This document shows positions 1 through 7,454 of a DNA stretch of 32,618 bases, piece after piece. Source of the DNA: Pelagibacteraceae bacterium AG-422-C23 (GTDB lineage Bacteria > Pseudomonadota > Alphaproteobacteria > Pelagibacterales > Pelagibacteraceae); the NCBI GenBank assembly GCA_003213695.1, contig QCMO01000007.1, forward strand, positions 1-32,618, in the 5' to 3' direction. Below the pieces are notes generated by a model, which did not search any database, was not told the DNA's origin, and saw nothing but the letters and a program-made list of their open reading frames with translations. The position numbers and the translations under genes are program-made. Numbering within the stretch: the first letter of the stretch is position 1; the number at the start of each line of letters is the position of its first letter.

Positions 1-2
1 AT

Positions 3-104
3 TACGTTCAAAGAGTCTTAGAAAATTACAATGTGTATAGATATATTTTGGAGCAAAAACCCATCCAAATGAAGGACTTCTTTAAAAATAACCCATTATT
101 TTAA
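3..104 (+). CDS. C-terminal end of an unidentified protein (cut by window start)
   Basis: Reading frame 3 is open from the window edge to a TAA at 102-104 and encodes the last 33 residues of a protein ending in KNNPLF. The other two forward frames close within the first 40 bases, so this is the only forward frame that can be coding here. The fragment is too short to assign to a family and shows no motif I recognise. It runs towards the minus-strand tRNA-Ser, and its stop codon lies within an A+T-rich inverted repeat that could end transcription from either side. Confidence 0.55.
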   Translation, partial: YVQRVLENYNVYRYILEQKPIQMKDFFKNNPLF

Positions 105-105
105 A
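81..105. terminator. Possible bidirectional terminator between convergent gene end and tRNA-Ser
   Basis: Bases 85-91 (AAAATAA) pair perfectly with 96-102 (TTATTTT) around the loop CCCA. The stem extends outward by TTT/AAA with one bulged A. It sits between the end of the upstream plus-strand gene and the 3' end of the minus-strand tRNA, where a shared terminator is expected. The stem is entirely A-T and therefore weak, so this is a positional inference. Confidence 0.25.
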
Positions 106-107
106 TA

Positions 108-199
108 TGGCGGAAGAGGAGGGATTCGAACCCTCGGTACAAGTTTCCTCGCACGGTCATTTAGCAAACGACTGGTTTCAGCCTCTCACCCACTCTTCC
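108..199 (-). tRNA. tRNA-Ser (anticodon GCT), CCA encoded
   Basis: The reverse complement folds as a type II (long variable arm) tRNA. The acceptor stem is GGAAGAG (199-193) paired with CTCTTCC (118-112), with discriminator G at 111 and an encoded CCA at 110-108. The D stem is GGT/ACC. The anticodon stem is GTCGT/ATGAC with one G-U pair, and its 7-base loop TTGCTAA gives anticodon GCT, which reads AGC/AGU serine codons. A variable-arm stem GTGC/GTAC is visible, and the T arm is GAGGG-TTCGAAT-CCCTC. The long variable arm is the serine identity feature. Position 34 is G, so this tRNA is not a substrate for the U34-modifying enzymes encoded further along. Confidence 0.97.
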
Positions 200-206
200 A
201 ATAAAT

Positions 207-234
207 TTGTCACTCCCCGATTGTATTGAATAAT
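207..234 (+). promoter_or_regulatory. Candidate soxB promoter overlapping a short palindrome
   Basis: TTGTCA at 207-212 and AATAAT at 229-234 are each one mismatch from the sigma-70 consensus, with a 16-base spacer. This predicts a start near 241 and a leader of about 24 bases before the soxB ATG at 265. The -10 lies inside the perfect 5-base-arm inverted repeat ATTGA-ATAA-TCAAT (225-238), which could be an operator. It faces and overlaps the candidate tRNA-Ser promoter. A+T-rich sequence makes chance matches common. Confidence 0.35.
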
Positions 235-247
235 CAATATTAATAAA
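220..247 (-). promoter_or_regulatory. Candidate sigma-70 promoter for tRNA-Ser
   Basis: On the minus strand a -10-like TACAAT lies at 225-220, followed by a G-rich discriminator (CGGGGAG), as is common at stable-RNA promoters. A weak -35 (TTTATT, 247-242) is 16 bases upstream. The predicted transcription start near 213 leaves a short leader before the tRNA at 199. This is inference from motif position only. Confidence 0.35.
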
Positions 248-264
248 GTAATTATTCATTAATA

Positions 265-1518
265 ATGAAAAATAAGTATTCAATATTTTCGCTTATTAAA
301 AATGCTTTTTCTTATCATGAAAATTGGGGGAAAGCTTGGAAAGACCCTATTCCAAAAAAAGAATATGACGCAATAATTATAGGTGGAGGTGGTCACGGTT
401 TAGCTACTGCCTATTATCTTGCTAAAAAACATAATATGAAAAATATTGCTGTGGTAGAAAAAGGTTGGATTGGTGGGGGTAATACTGGAAGAAATACAAC
501 TATAATAAGATCCAATTATTTATGGGACGCAAGTGCTGGTTTATATGATCATGCTTTAAAAATTTGGGAAGGTCTATCACAAGAATTAAATTATAATGTA
601 ATGTTTAGTCAAAGAGGAGTAATGAATCTTGCTCATAATTTGCAAGATGTAAGAGATTTAAAAAGAAGAACTCATGCTAATAGATTAAATGGGATCGATG
701 CTGTTTATTTAAATACTGAGCAAGTTAAAAAATTTTGTCCAATAATAAATACATCACCTGATATACGTTATCCAGTTCTAGGTGGCACTTTACAAAGAAG
801 AGCTGGAACTGCTAGACATGATGCTGTTGCGTGGGGTTATGCTAGAGGCGCAGATGAAATGGGTGTTGACATTATACAAAACTGTGAAGTTAAAGGAATT
901 AAACGTAACGGTGATGCTGTTGAGGGTATTGAAACGACAAAAGGATTTATCAAAACTAAAAAAATAGGTGTTGTTGCTGCTGGTCATTCAAGTGTTGTAG
1001 CAAAAATGGCAGGTTTGAAGTTGCCTTTAGAAAGTAAACCTTTGCAAGCTTTAGTATCTGAGCCTGTTAAACCAATAATTGATACCGTAGTTATGTCGAA
1101 TGCTGTTCATGCTTATGTAAGCCAATCAGATAAAGGAGAGTTAGTTATTGGCGCAGGCACAGATGATTATATTTCTTATTCTCAAAAAGGAAGTCACGAT
1201 ATTGTTGAAGGAACATTGAATGCTATATTAGAATTATATCCAATATTTAGTCGAATGAGAATGCTTAGACAATGGGGTGGTATTGTTGATATTTGTCCTG
1301 ATGCTAGTCCAATAATAAGTAAAACATCTATTAAAGGTTTATATTTTAATTGTGGATGGGGAACTGGAGGGTTTAAAGCGACTCCTGGATCTGGAGATTT
1401 GTTTGCTCATACGATAGCAAATGATGAGCCACATAAACTTAATGCGGCATTTAATTTAAATAGATTCGTAAGTGGTGACCTTGTTGATGAACATGGTGCA
1501 GCTGCTGTAGCACACTAA
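265..1518 (+). CDS. soxB: Sarcosine oxidase beta subunit (SoxB)
   Basis: This is the flavin subunit of heterotetrameric sarcosine oxidase, which oxidatively demethylates sarcosine to glycine, passes the methyl carbon to tetrahydrofolate via the alpha subunit, and makes H2O2. The 417 residues match the usual beta length. The FAD-binding GGGGHG motif is at about residues 40-45, followed by [13 protein letters not shown], a signature of this family. The segment [12 protein letters not shown] places a histidine (His185) where the family carries its covalently bound FMN. The C-terminal [14 protein letters not shown] segment is also typical. The ATG at 265 is the first start in frame. It is the first gene of soxBDAG, and soxD begins on its last stop base. 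No adjacent folate genes (glyA, purU) are in view. The family assignment is secure; covalent FMN is inferred. Confidence 0.96.
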   Translation: MKNKYSIFSLIKNAFSYHENWGKAWKDPIPKKEYDAIIIGGGGHGLATAYYLAKKHNMKNIAVVEKGWIGGGNTGRNTTIIRSNYLWDASAGLYDHALKIWEGLSQELNYNVMFSQRGVMNLAHNLQDVRDLKRRTHANRLNGIDAVYLNTEQVKKFCPIINTSPDIRYPVLGGTLQRRAGTARHDAVAWGYARGADEMGVDIIQNCEVKGIKRNGDAVEGIETTKGFIKTKKIGVVAAGHSSVVAKMAGLKLPLESKPLQALVSEPVKPIIDTVVMSNAVHAYVSQSDKGELVIGAGTDDYISYSQKGSHDIVEGTLNAILELYPIFSRMRMLRQWGGIVDICPDASPIISKTSIKGLYFNCGWGTGGFKATPGSGDLFAHTIANDEPHKLNAAFNLNRFVSGDLVDEHGAAAVAH

Positions 1519-1793
1519 TGTTTATTATTAATTGTCCTTTCTGTGGAGAACGTGAGCAGAGTGAATTCAAAGCTGGTGGTGAAGCTCATATAATAAGACC
1601 AAAACAACCTACAGAACTTAGTGATGATGAGTGGGCAGAATATTTATTTATGAGAAAAAATATAAAAGGTGTTCAGTTTGAAAGATGGAACCACGCTCAT
1701 GGTTGTAGAAAATGGTTTAATGTGGTTCGTGATACATCGAATGATGAAATTAAAGCAATTTATAAAATGGGTGAAAAACCACCGGTAGAATAA
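1518..1793 (+). CDS. soxD: Sarcosine oxidase delta subunit (SoxD)
   Basis: This is the small zinc-binding subunit of heterotetrameric sarcosine oxidase, needed for assembly rather than chemistry. The 91 residues match the family. The zinc ligands are all visible: Cys6 and Cys9 (NCPFCG) near the N-terminus and His59 and Cys63 in NHAHGCRKWF. This is the known ligand pattern of the family. The start overlaps the soxB stop by one base (TAATG), implying translational coupling, and soxA follows two bases after its stop. The order beta-delta-alpha-gamma is the standard one. Confidence 0.96.
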   Translation: MFIINCPFCGEREQSEFKAGGEAHIIRPKQPTELSDDEWAEYLFMRKNIKGVQFERWNHAHGCRKWFNVVRDTSNDEIKAIYKMGEKPPVE

Positions 1794-1795
1794 AA

Positions 1796-4700
1796 ATGAT
1801 AAAAAATCTAAGAGTAAAAACTGGAAAAGCAATTGACGAAACTTACAGAATTTCATTCAAGTTTAATGGGAATGCTTACTATGGTTTTAAAGGAGATACA
1901 CTTTCCTCCGCATTGTTAGCAAACGATGTTCATTTAGTAGGTAGAAGCTTTAAATATCATAGACCAAGAGGAATAATGACAGCTGGTTCAGAAGAGCCAA
2001 ACGCTATCGTTCAACTTCACGACAAGTCTTCTAGAACAGAACCGAATGTAAGAGCAACAGAAATTGAAATTTATGAAGGTTTAGAAGCATCCAGTCAAAA
2101 CTGTTGGCCAAGTGTAAAGTTTGATATTGGTGGGATAAATAATTTTTTATCACCTCTCCTTCCCGCAGGTTTTTACTACAAAACTTTTATGTGGCCTTCT
2201 AGTTTTTGGGAAAAATACGAATATTTCATTAGAAAATCAGCTGGATTAGGAAAATCACCAACAGAACCAGATCCTGATGTATATGAACATAGATACATTC
2301 ATTGTGATGTTTTGGTAATAGGATCGGGTATTTCAGGTATCATGGCCGCAAAAACAGCCGCTAAAAATGGATTTAAGACTCTTTTAGTTGATGAAAAACC
2401 AAATCTTGGGGGATCAACTATTTACCAGAACTCAGATTATTTCAAAATTAACAATCAAAATTCATGTTCATGGTTAGAAAAAGAAATAAATGAAATTAAG
2501 AAATTAACAAATTTAGAAATAAAAATTAGAACAAGTGTGGCAGCTTATCATGGCTATAACTTTTTATTAGCCCGTGAAAATCTTACTGATCATTTACCTG
2601 TTGAACAAAGAAAAGATAAAACAAGACACAAGCTGCTTAAGATAAGAGCAAAAAAAGTAATTTCAGCCACAGGTTCTATAGAAAGACCAATGATATTTGA
2701 CAATAACGATAGACCTGGAATTTTACTTTCATCAGCTATTAAAAAATATGCAGACTTTTTTGGGGTCGCTTGTGGTGAAAAGAATGTCCTTTTTACTAAT
2801 AACGATAGTGCATATGAAACAGCGATAACTTTAATACAAAAGGGAATAGATATTGAAGCTATTGTCGACAATAGAGAAGAGATAGACTCAAAATTGCTTT
2901 ATGAAGTTGAAAAAAATAACATTAAAATTTTCAAAGGCTATACGGTAACTGACACGTTTGGTTATAAAAGAATAAATAAGATTTCTATTAAAAAACTATC
3001 TAAAGATGGTCAAAAGGTAGTTGGCTCTAAAATAAGTTTATCTTGTGATTGCCTTGGTGTTTCTGGTGGATGGACACCAGCAGTTCATTTATTTACACAA
3101 TCCGGTGGAAAATTAAAATTTAGAGAAGATGATCAAGTTTTCATACCAAATACATACCCATCAGATCAATTGAGCATTGGTTCTTGTGCTGGTGATTTTA
3201 CTTTAGATGAAATTTTGATAAATACGCCAAAATCTTTAAAAGAATTTTTCAATATTAAAAATACTGAGTACGATAACTTAGAAGTCATATCTTCAACCAA
3301 TAAATCAAAAAGAAATATTTGGTTATTACCTTCAGATAAAGTTCTGGGTAAAACAAAATCTTTTGTGGACTATCAAAATGACTCAACTGCAAAAGATATT
3401 AAATTAGCATTAAGAGAAGGTTTTAGATCAATTGAACATGTAAAAAGATACACAACCACTGGAATGGGAACAGACCAAGGTAAATTAGGTAATATGCATG
3501 CACTTGGGATTATTTCTGAAACAGCAGGTGCAAAAATGGGTGAATTAGGCACAACTACATTTAGACCACCCTACACTCCTTTAACTTTTGGAACGATAGT
3601 TGGAAGAAATGTTGGAGAATATTTTGACATATTTAGAAAAACTCCAATTCATAATTGGCATGAGGAAAATAAAGCTGAATTTGAAAATGTAGGGCAATGG
3701 AAACGAGCTTGGTATTATCCAAAAGAAAATGAGAATATGCATCAGGCTGTTCAAAGAGAAAGTAAAGCTGCAAGAGAAAGTGCTGGAATTTTAGATGCAT
3801 CTACTCTTGGTAAAATTGATATTCAAGGAACAGATGCTTCTGAATTTTTGAATCGAGTTTATACTAATGCTTGGTCAAAATTGGCTATTGGTAAATGTCG
3901 GTATGGTTTAATGCTTAATGAAGATGGCATGGTCTATGATGATGGTGTTACTACTCGATTAGGTGAAAATCATTACATAATGACAACAACAACAGGCGGT
4001 GCTGCGAATGTAATGGGTAAATTAGAAGATTACTTACAAACAGAATGGCCTGAATTAGATGTTTATTTAACGTCGGTAACAGATCATTATGCAACAGTAA
4101 GTGTTTGTGGTCCAAATAGTAAAAAAATTATAAGTGAGGTTATTCCAGATCTAGATTTTTCAGACGAAAATTTTCCTCATATGTCATTTAAGAATGCAAA
4201 AATTGGTAAAATTAATTGTAGAGTTATGAGAATTAGTTTCACAGGAGAACAAAGTTATGAAATTAATATCCAAGCTAATTATGGTAAATCAGTTTGGGAA
4301 AAATGTATGGAGGCAGGAAAAGATTATAATATTACGCCATATGGTACTGAAACAATGCATTTACTTAGAGCTGAAAAAGGGTTCATAATTGTTGGCCAAG
4401 ATACTGACGCAACAATGACCCCTATTGATTTACAGATGGATTGGATTGTAAGTAAAAAGAAATATGATTTTATTGGAAAAAGATCTTTATATAGATCTGA
4501 CACCATTAGAAAAGATAGAAAACAACTTATTGGATTGCTAACAGAAGATCCTAACGAAGTACTAGAAGAAGGAGCACAAATAGTGGCTGATGTAAATAAA
4601 TCACCTATTGAAATGTTAGGGCATATTACATCAAGTTATTACAGTCCTAACCTTAAAAAATCGATAGCTCTTGGAGTTGTTAGAGGTGGAAAAAACATGA

Positions 4701-4807
4701 TGGGACAAAAATTGATAATCCCAATGGAAAAAAAGAATATTAACGTAACAGTAGCTGATCCAGTTTTTTTAGATAAGGAGAATAAGAGATTAAATGCTAA
4801 ATTATAA
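1796..4807 (+). CDS. soxA: Sarcosine oxidase alpha subunit (SoxA)
   Basis: This is the large subunit that binds NAD+ and tetrahydrofolate. It captures the imine intermediate from the beta subunit and releases glycine and 5,10-methylene-THF. The length of 1003 residues is full for the family. A ferredoxin-fold N-terminal region (about residues 1-95, with SFKYHRPRGI) is followed by a dinucleotide-binding domain (VIGSGISG, about 173-180) and a second nucleotide-binding part around residues 320-460. A GcvT-like folate-binding half (about 620-1000) begins near the GILDASTLGKIDIQG segment, the usual aminomethyltransferase signature. The ATG at 1796 is two bases after soxD. The 3' end overlaps soxG by 14 bases. 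Dimethylglycine-type dehydrogenases share the GcvT half, but the delta and gamma neighbours settle the assignment. Confidence 0.96.
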   Translation: MIKNLRVKTGKAIDETYRISFKFNGNAYYGFKGDTLSSALLANDVHLVGRSFKYHRPRGIMTAGSEEPNAIVQLHDKSSRTEPNVRATEIEIYEGLEASSQNCWPSVKFDIGGINNFLSPLLPAGFYYKTFMWPSSFWEKYEYFIRKSAGLGKSPTEPDPDVYEHRYIHCDVLVIGSGISGIMAAKTAAKNGFKTLLVDEKPNLGGSTIYQNSDYFKINNQNSCSWLEKEINEIKKLTNLEIKIRTSVAAYHGYNFLLARENLTDHLPVEQRKDKTRHKLLKIRAKKVISATGSIERPMIFDNNDRPGILLSSAIKKYADFFGVACGEKNVLFTNNDSAYETAITLIQKGIDIEAIVDNREEIDSKLLYEVEKNNIKIFKGYTVTDTFGYKRINKISIKKLSKDGQKVVGSKISLSCDCLGVSGGWTPAVHLFTQSGGKLKFREDDQVFIPNTYPSDQLSIGSCAGDFTLDEILINTPKSLKEFFNIKNTEYDNLEVISSTNKSKRNIWLLPSDKVLGKTKSFVDYQNDSTAKDIKLALREGFRSIEHVKRYTTTGMGTDQGKLGNMHALGIISETAGAKMGELGTTTFRPPYTPLTFGTIVGRNVGEYFDIFRKTPIHNWHEENKAEFENVGQWKRAWYYPKENENMHQAVQRESKAARESAGILDASTLGKIDIQGTDASEFLNRVYTNAWSKLAIGKCRYGLMLNEDGMVYDDGVTTRLGENHYIMTTTTGGAANVMGKLEDYLQTEWPELDVYLTSVTDHYATVSVCGPNSKKIISEVIPDLDFSDENFPHMSFKNAKIGKINCRVMRISFTGEQSYEINIQANYGKSVWEKCMEAGKDYNITPYGTETMHLLRAEKGFIIVGQDTDATMTPIDLQMDWIVSKKKYDFIGKRSLYRSDTIRKDRKQLIGLLTEDPNEVLEEGAQIVADVNKSPIEMLGHITSSYYSPNLKKSIALGVVRGGKNMMGQKLIIPMEKKNINVTVADPVFLDKENKRLNAKL

Positions 4808-5357
4808 CCAAGCTCTGCCCAAAGATACATTAATACAAGATCTTCAAATGAAGGAGATTAAACCAATAATGAAATTGATAGTAAGGGGTAAAAAAAGAGA
4901 ATTTATTTCTGCTGTTGGAAAATCTTTAAACATTCTATTACCAACTGAAGCAAATACATCTACACAAAGTGATATATTAACAGCAGTTTGGTTAAGTCCA
5001 GATGAATGGATGATATATTCTAATGAACCTGTTGGTGAAAATACAAATGATTATGAGACTGAAGAGATACTAAACAATAACATTTCAAAATTGAATCTTG
5101 GTGCAATAACAGATGTTACTGATCAATTTGTAATGATTAATCTTAAAGGTAATAAAATTTATGAATTATTCCAGACTGGATCACCCTTTAATTTTAATGA
5201 TTTTCAAAATAAGAAGGGTGCTGTTACTCAAACAATTTTAAACAAAATTGATATAATCATCCATAATCAAGATAAAAACACAGTAAATCTCTTTGTTAGA
5301 CGATCTTTTTCACAACATTTATTTTCATGGATGAACGACGCTGCGTCAAGATTATAG
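4794..5357 (+). CDS. soxG: Sarcosine oxidase gamma subunit (SoxG)
   Basis: This 187-residue protein occupies the last position of soxBDAG. Gamma subunits are GcvT-like in fold and form part of the heterotetramer without a known catalytic residue. The segment TAVWLSPDEWMIYS is characteristic, and the downstream ITDVTDQFVMINLKG and RRSFSQHLFSWMNDA segments also fit the family. The ATG at 4794 lies inside the 3' end of soxA (14-base overlap). SoxG is the least conserved subunit, so context contributes much of the certainty. Confidence 0.9.
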   Translation: MLNYNQALPKDTLIQDLQMKEIKPIMKLIVRGKKREFISAVGKSLNILLPTEANTSTQSDILTAVWLSPDEWMIYSNEPVGENTNDYETEEILNNNISKLNLGAITDVTDQFVMINLKGNKIYELFQTGSPFNFNDFQNKKGAVTQTILNKIDIIIHNQDKNTVNLFVRRSFSQHLFSWMNDAASRL

Positions 5358-5391
5358 TCACAATTTATTTCTAAATAAGTTATTTTAAAGA

Positions 5392-6159
5392 ATGAAAAAA
5401 TTATTATTGATTGCATTACTTGCATTTTTACCCTTTTCTTCAAACGCAGAATCGAATTTAGACAGAATACTTTCAGCAGGAATTCTTAAAGTAGGAACAA
5501 CTGGAGACTGGGATCCGATGACGATGAAAGATCCAGCAACCAATAAGTATAAGGGATTTGACATTGATGTAATGAATGAACTAGCCAAAGATATGGGTGT
5601 TAAAATTGAATTTGTTCCTGCAGAATGGAAGACTATTGTTTCAGGGATTACATCAGCTAGATATGATATTTCAACAAGTGTAACAAAAACTCCAAAAAGA
5701 GCTGAAGTAGCAGGATTTACAGATACATATTATAAATATGGAACTGTGCCATTAGTTCTTAAAAAGAATTTAAAAAAATTTTCAACGTGGGACTCACTTA
5801 ATGGATCTAATGTGACAATAGCCACTACTCTTGGTACATCTCAAGAAGAAAAAGCAAAAGAATTTTTTCCTAAATCTAAATTAAATTCAGTTGAAGCCCC
5901 TGCTAGAGATTTTCAAGAAGTTTTAGCTGGAAGAGCAGATGGAAATATTACAAGCTCAACTGAAGCGAATAAATTAGTTATCAAGTATCCACAACTTGCT
6001 ATAGTTCCTGACGGTGAAAAAAATCCTGCATTTTTAGCGATGATGGTTCCTAAAGGTGATGATAAATGGAATAATTATGTCAATGATTGGATTAAAAAGA
6101 AAAAATCTTCAGGATTCTTTAGTAAATTATTAAGCAAATATAATTTGAAAAGCTTATAA
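5392..6159 (+). CDS. Periplasmic amino-acid-type ABC substrate-binding protein (SBP family 3)
   Basis: This is a 255-residue binding protein with a clear signal peptide ([19 protein letters not shown], cleavage predicted after residue 19). The mature part begins with the family 3 pattern [15 protein letters not shown], followed by [16 protein letters not shown]. The TPKRAE segment carries the arginine that usually grips the substrate carboxylate. The [16 protein letters not shown] segment is also close to cyclohexadienyl dehydratase (PheC)-like relatives, an enzyme branch of the same fold, so an enzyme role cannot be fully excluded. The permease gene directly downstream favours a transporter. 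It begins 34 bases after soxG, so it may be co-transcribed with the sarcosine oxidase genes. The substrate is unknown; a small amino or methylated-amine compound is only a guess from context. Confidence 0.88.
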   Translation: MKKLLLIALLAFLPFSSNAESNLDRILSAGILKVGTTGDWDPMTMKDPATNKYKGFDIDVMNELAKDMGVKIEFVPAEWKTIVSGITSARYDISTSVTKTPKRAEVAGFTDTYYKYGTVPLVLKKNLKKFSTWDSLNGSNVTIATTLGTSQEEKAKEFFPKSKLNSVEAPARDFQEVLAGRADGNITSSTEANKLVIKYPQLAIVPDGEKNPAFLAMMVPKGDDKWNNYVNDWIKKKKSSGFFSKLLSKYNLKSL

Positions 6160-6195
6160 TCAATTAGTAATTAATATTAAATTCTCTATAAACAA

Positions 6196-6930
6196 GTGGT
6201 GAGAAATTTATTTTTTTTACTTCTAATAATACCTTTAACCTCATGTGGTAAAAGTGAACTCAATTGGTTAATTTTATCACCAAACAATATAGAAGGATTA
6301 ACTAATCTTAGATTTTTATTGAGTGGGATAACTACAACAATTTATATTTCTGTTATTTCAATAATTATTTCAATGGTAATTGGATTTATTGTTGCTGTTC
6401 CATCTTTAGCAAAAAATAAATTTTTAACTTATTTAAATATTGGGTATGTCGAAATAATAAGAGCAATACCTCTTTTAGTATTGATACTATGGATTTATTA
6501 TGGCTTGCCAATAATGACTGGTATAAGCTTTAGTCCATTTGTTTCAGGAATTATCGCTTTATCAATAAGTGAAAGTGCTTTTCAAGCTGAAATATTTAGA
6601 GCTGGAATAAATTCGATTAAAAAAGCACAATGGGAAGCTGGTAGCTCTCTTGGCTTGAATTTTTTTAGAAAGTTAAGACTAGTAATTCTGCCTCAAGCAA
6701 TTAAGAATATTTTACCAGCGATTGGAAATCAATTTGTTTATGTTTTAAAGATGTCATCATTGGTCTCAATAATAGGTATTGGTGACTTAACAAGAAAAGC
6801 GAATGAATTAGTAGTAACGACTTATAGACCTTTAGAAATATACACATTTTTGATATTAGAATATTTAGTTTTAATTTTAATAGTTTCTTTCTTTGTGAGA
6901 AAACTTGAAATGAAACTTAAAAAAGATTAA
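6196..6930 (+). CDS. Polar amino-acid-type ABC transporter permease (HisM/GlnP family)
   Basis: This 244-residue inner-membrane permease carries the family signatures EIIRAIPLLVLILW, QAEIFRAGINSIKKAQWEAG (which includes the EAA-loop start) and LPQAIKNILPAIGNQF. About five membrane segments follow residue 40. Translation starts with GTG at 6196, or the in-frame GTG at 6199. The next ATG would remove the first membrane segment. The first 20 residues are odd: a hydrophobic stretch ending PLTSCGK resembles a lipoprotein lipobox. No ATPase subunit gene is adjacent; the next gene is convergent and unrelated. It therefore forms a pair with the upstream binding protein and must borrow an ATPase encoded elsewhere. 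Confidence 0.92.
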   Translation: MVRNLFFLLLIIPLTSCGKSELNWLILSPNNIEGLTNLRFLLSGITTTIYISVISIIISMVIGFIVAVPSLAKNKFLTYLNIGYVEIIRAIPLLVLILWIYYGLPIMTGISFSPFVSGIIALSISESAFQAEIFRAGINSIKKAQWEAGSSLGLNFFRKLRLVILPQAIKNILPAIGNQFVYVLKMSSLVSIIGIGDLTRKANELVVTTYRPLEIYTFLILEYLVLILIVSFFVRKLEMKLKKD

Positions 6931-6939
6931 TTCTTTTTT
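6919..6939. terminator. Candidate bidirectional terminator at convergent gene ends
   Basis: AAAAAAGA (6919-6926) and TCTTTTTT (6932-6939) are perfect reverse complements around a 5-base loop. The palindrome gives a T-run on both strands and carries the stop codons of the permease (plus) and the nuclease (minus), whose ends overlap by four bases. The stem is A-T rich, but its symmetry and position make a shared terminator plausible. Confidence 0.45.
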
Positions 6940-7454
6940 CTCCAATCCCAAGGCATTTCAAAAGTACCAGCCCACAAACCTAATTTATCCTTTTTAGCTA
7001 AATTTTCTTGGGACACAAATTTCTTTGAGTATTTTCTATAAGCAACAGCATATCCATTTAAAACCATCCATCTATTTATATTCGTTTTGTCTTTATAACA
7101 TTCTGCAATAAATCGATTATATCTGTCCTTATTATTTGATTTACACATTACAAATTTATTATTGATCTTATTTTTTAATTTTTTTGTTGAAATTTCTCCA
7201 CAAGGATAATCTCTATTAAATGATAAGAATGATATTGATAACCAGGTTTTTTGGCATAATTGTTTACTCTCTGGAGCATCTATACCAAAAAATCTAATCT
7301 TCTTTTTTTCTATTCTAATAGTATCGCCATCAATAACTTTTGCTATTCCAGAAATAATCTTAAGTTCTTGTGATTTCACATCATTGTATGTTAAGAAAAA
7401 AAATATTAGACAGATACTAATAACTAAAAAGAGTTTTATTTTGTTTAAATACAT
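6927..7454 (-). CDS. Secreted or membrane-anchored thermonuclease (SNase family)
   Basis: This is a 175-residue staphylococcal nuclease-like protein. An N-terminal hydrophobic segment (about residues 7-22) acts as signal or anchor. The catalytic pattern is present: IDGDTIRI (Asp44), RFFGIDAPE (Arg54, Asp59, Glu62) and DRYNRFIAECY (Arg114), matching the residues that bind calcium and cleave phosphodiesters in the family. I chose the ATG at 7454. A longer form is possible only from a TTG at 7472 and gives no better signal sequence. The start lies 38 bases inside the 3' end of the upstream MATE gene. A role in extracytoplasmic nucleic acid degradation is inferred from the family. Confidence 0.87.
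   Translation of the reverse strand: MYLNKIKLFLVISICLIFFFLTYNDVKSQELKIISGIAKVIDGDTIRIEKKKIRFFGIDAPESKQLCQKTWLSISFLSFNRDYPCGEISTKKLKNKINNKFVMCKSNNKDRYNRFIAECYKDKTNINRWMVLNGYAVAYRKYSKKFVSQENLAKKDKLGLWAGTFEMPWDWRKKN

Noticed and set aside
200..264. Riboswitch (for example glycine-type) ahead of soxB
   Set aside because: The gap is only 65 bases and is shared with the tRNA promoter; no conserved riboswitch core is visible.
5365..5378. Inverted repeat TTATTT-CT-AAATAA after soxG as a terminator
   Set aside because: The 2-base loop is too tight, the stem is all A-T and no T-run follows.
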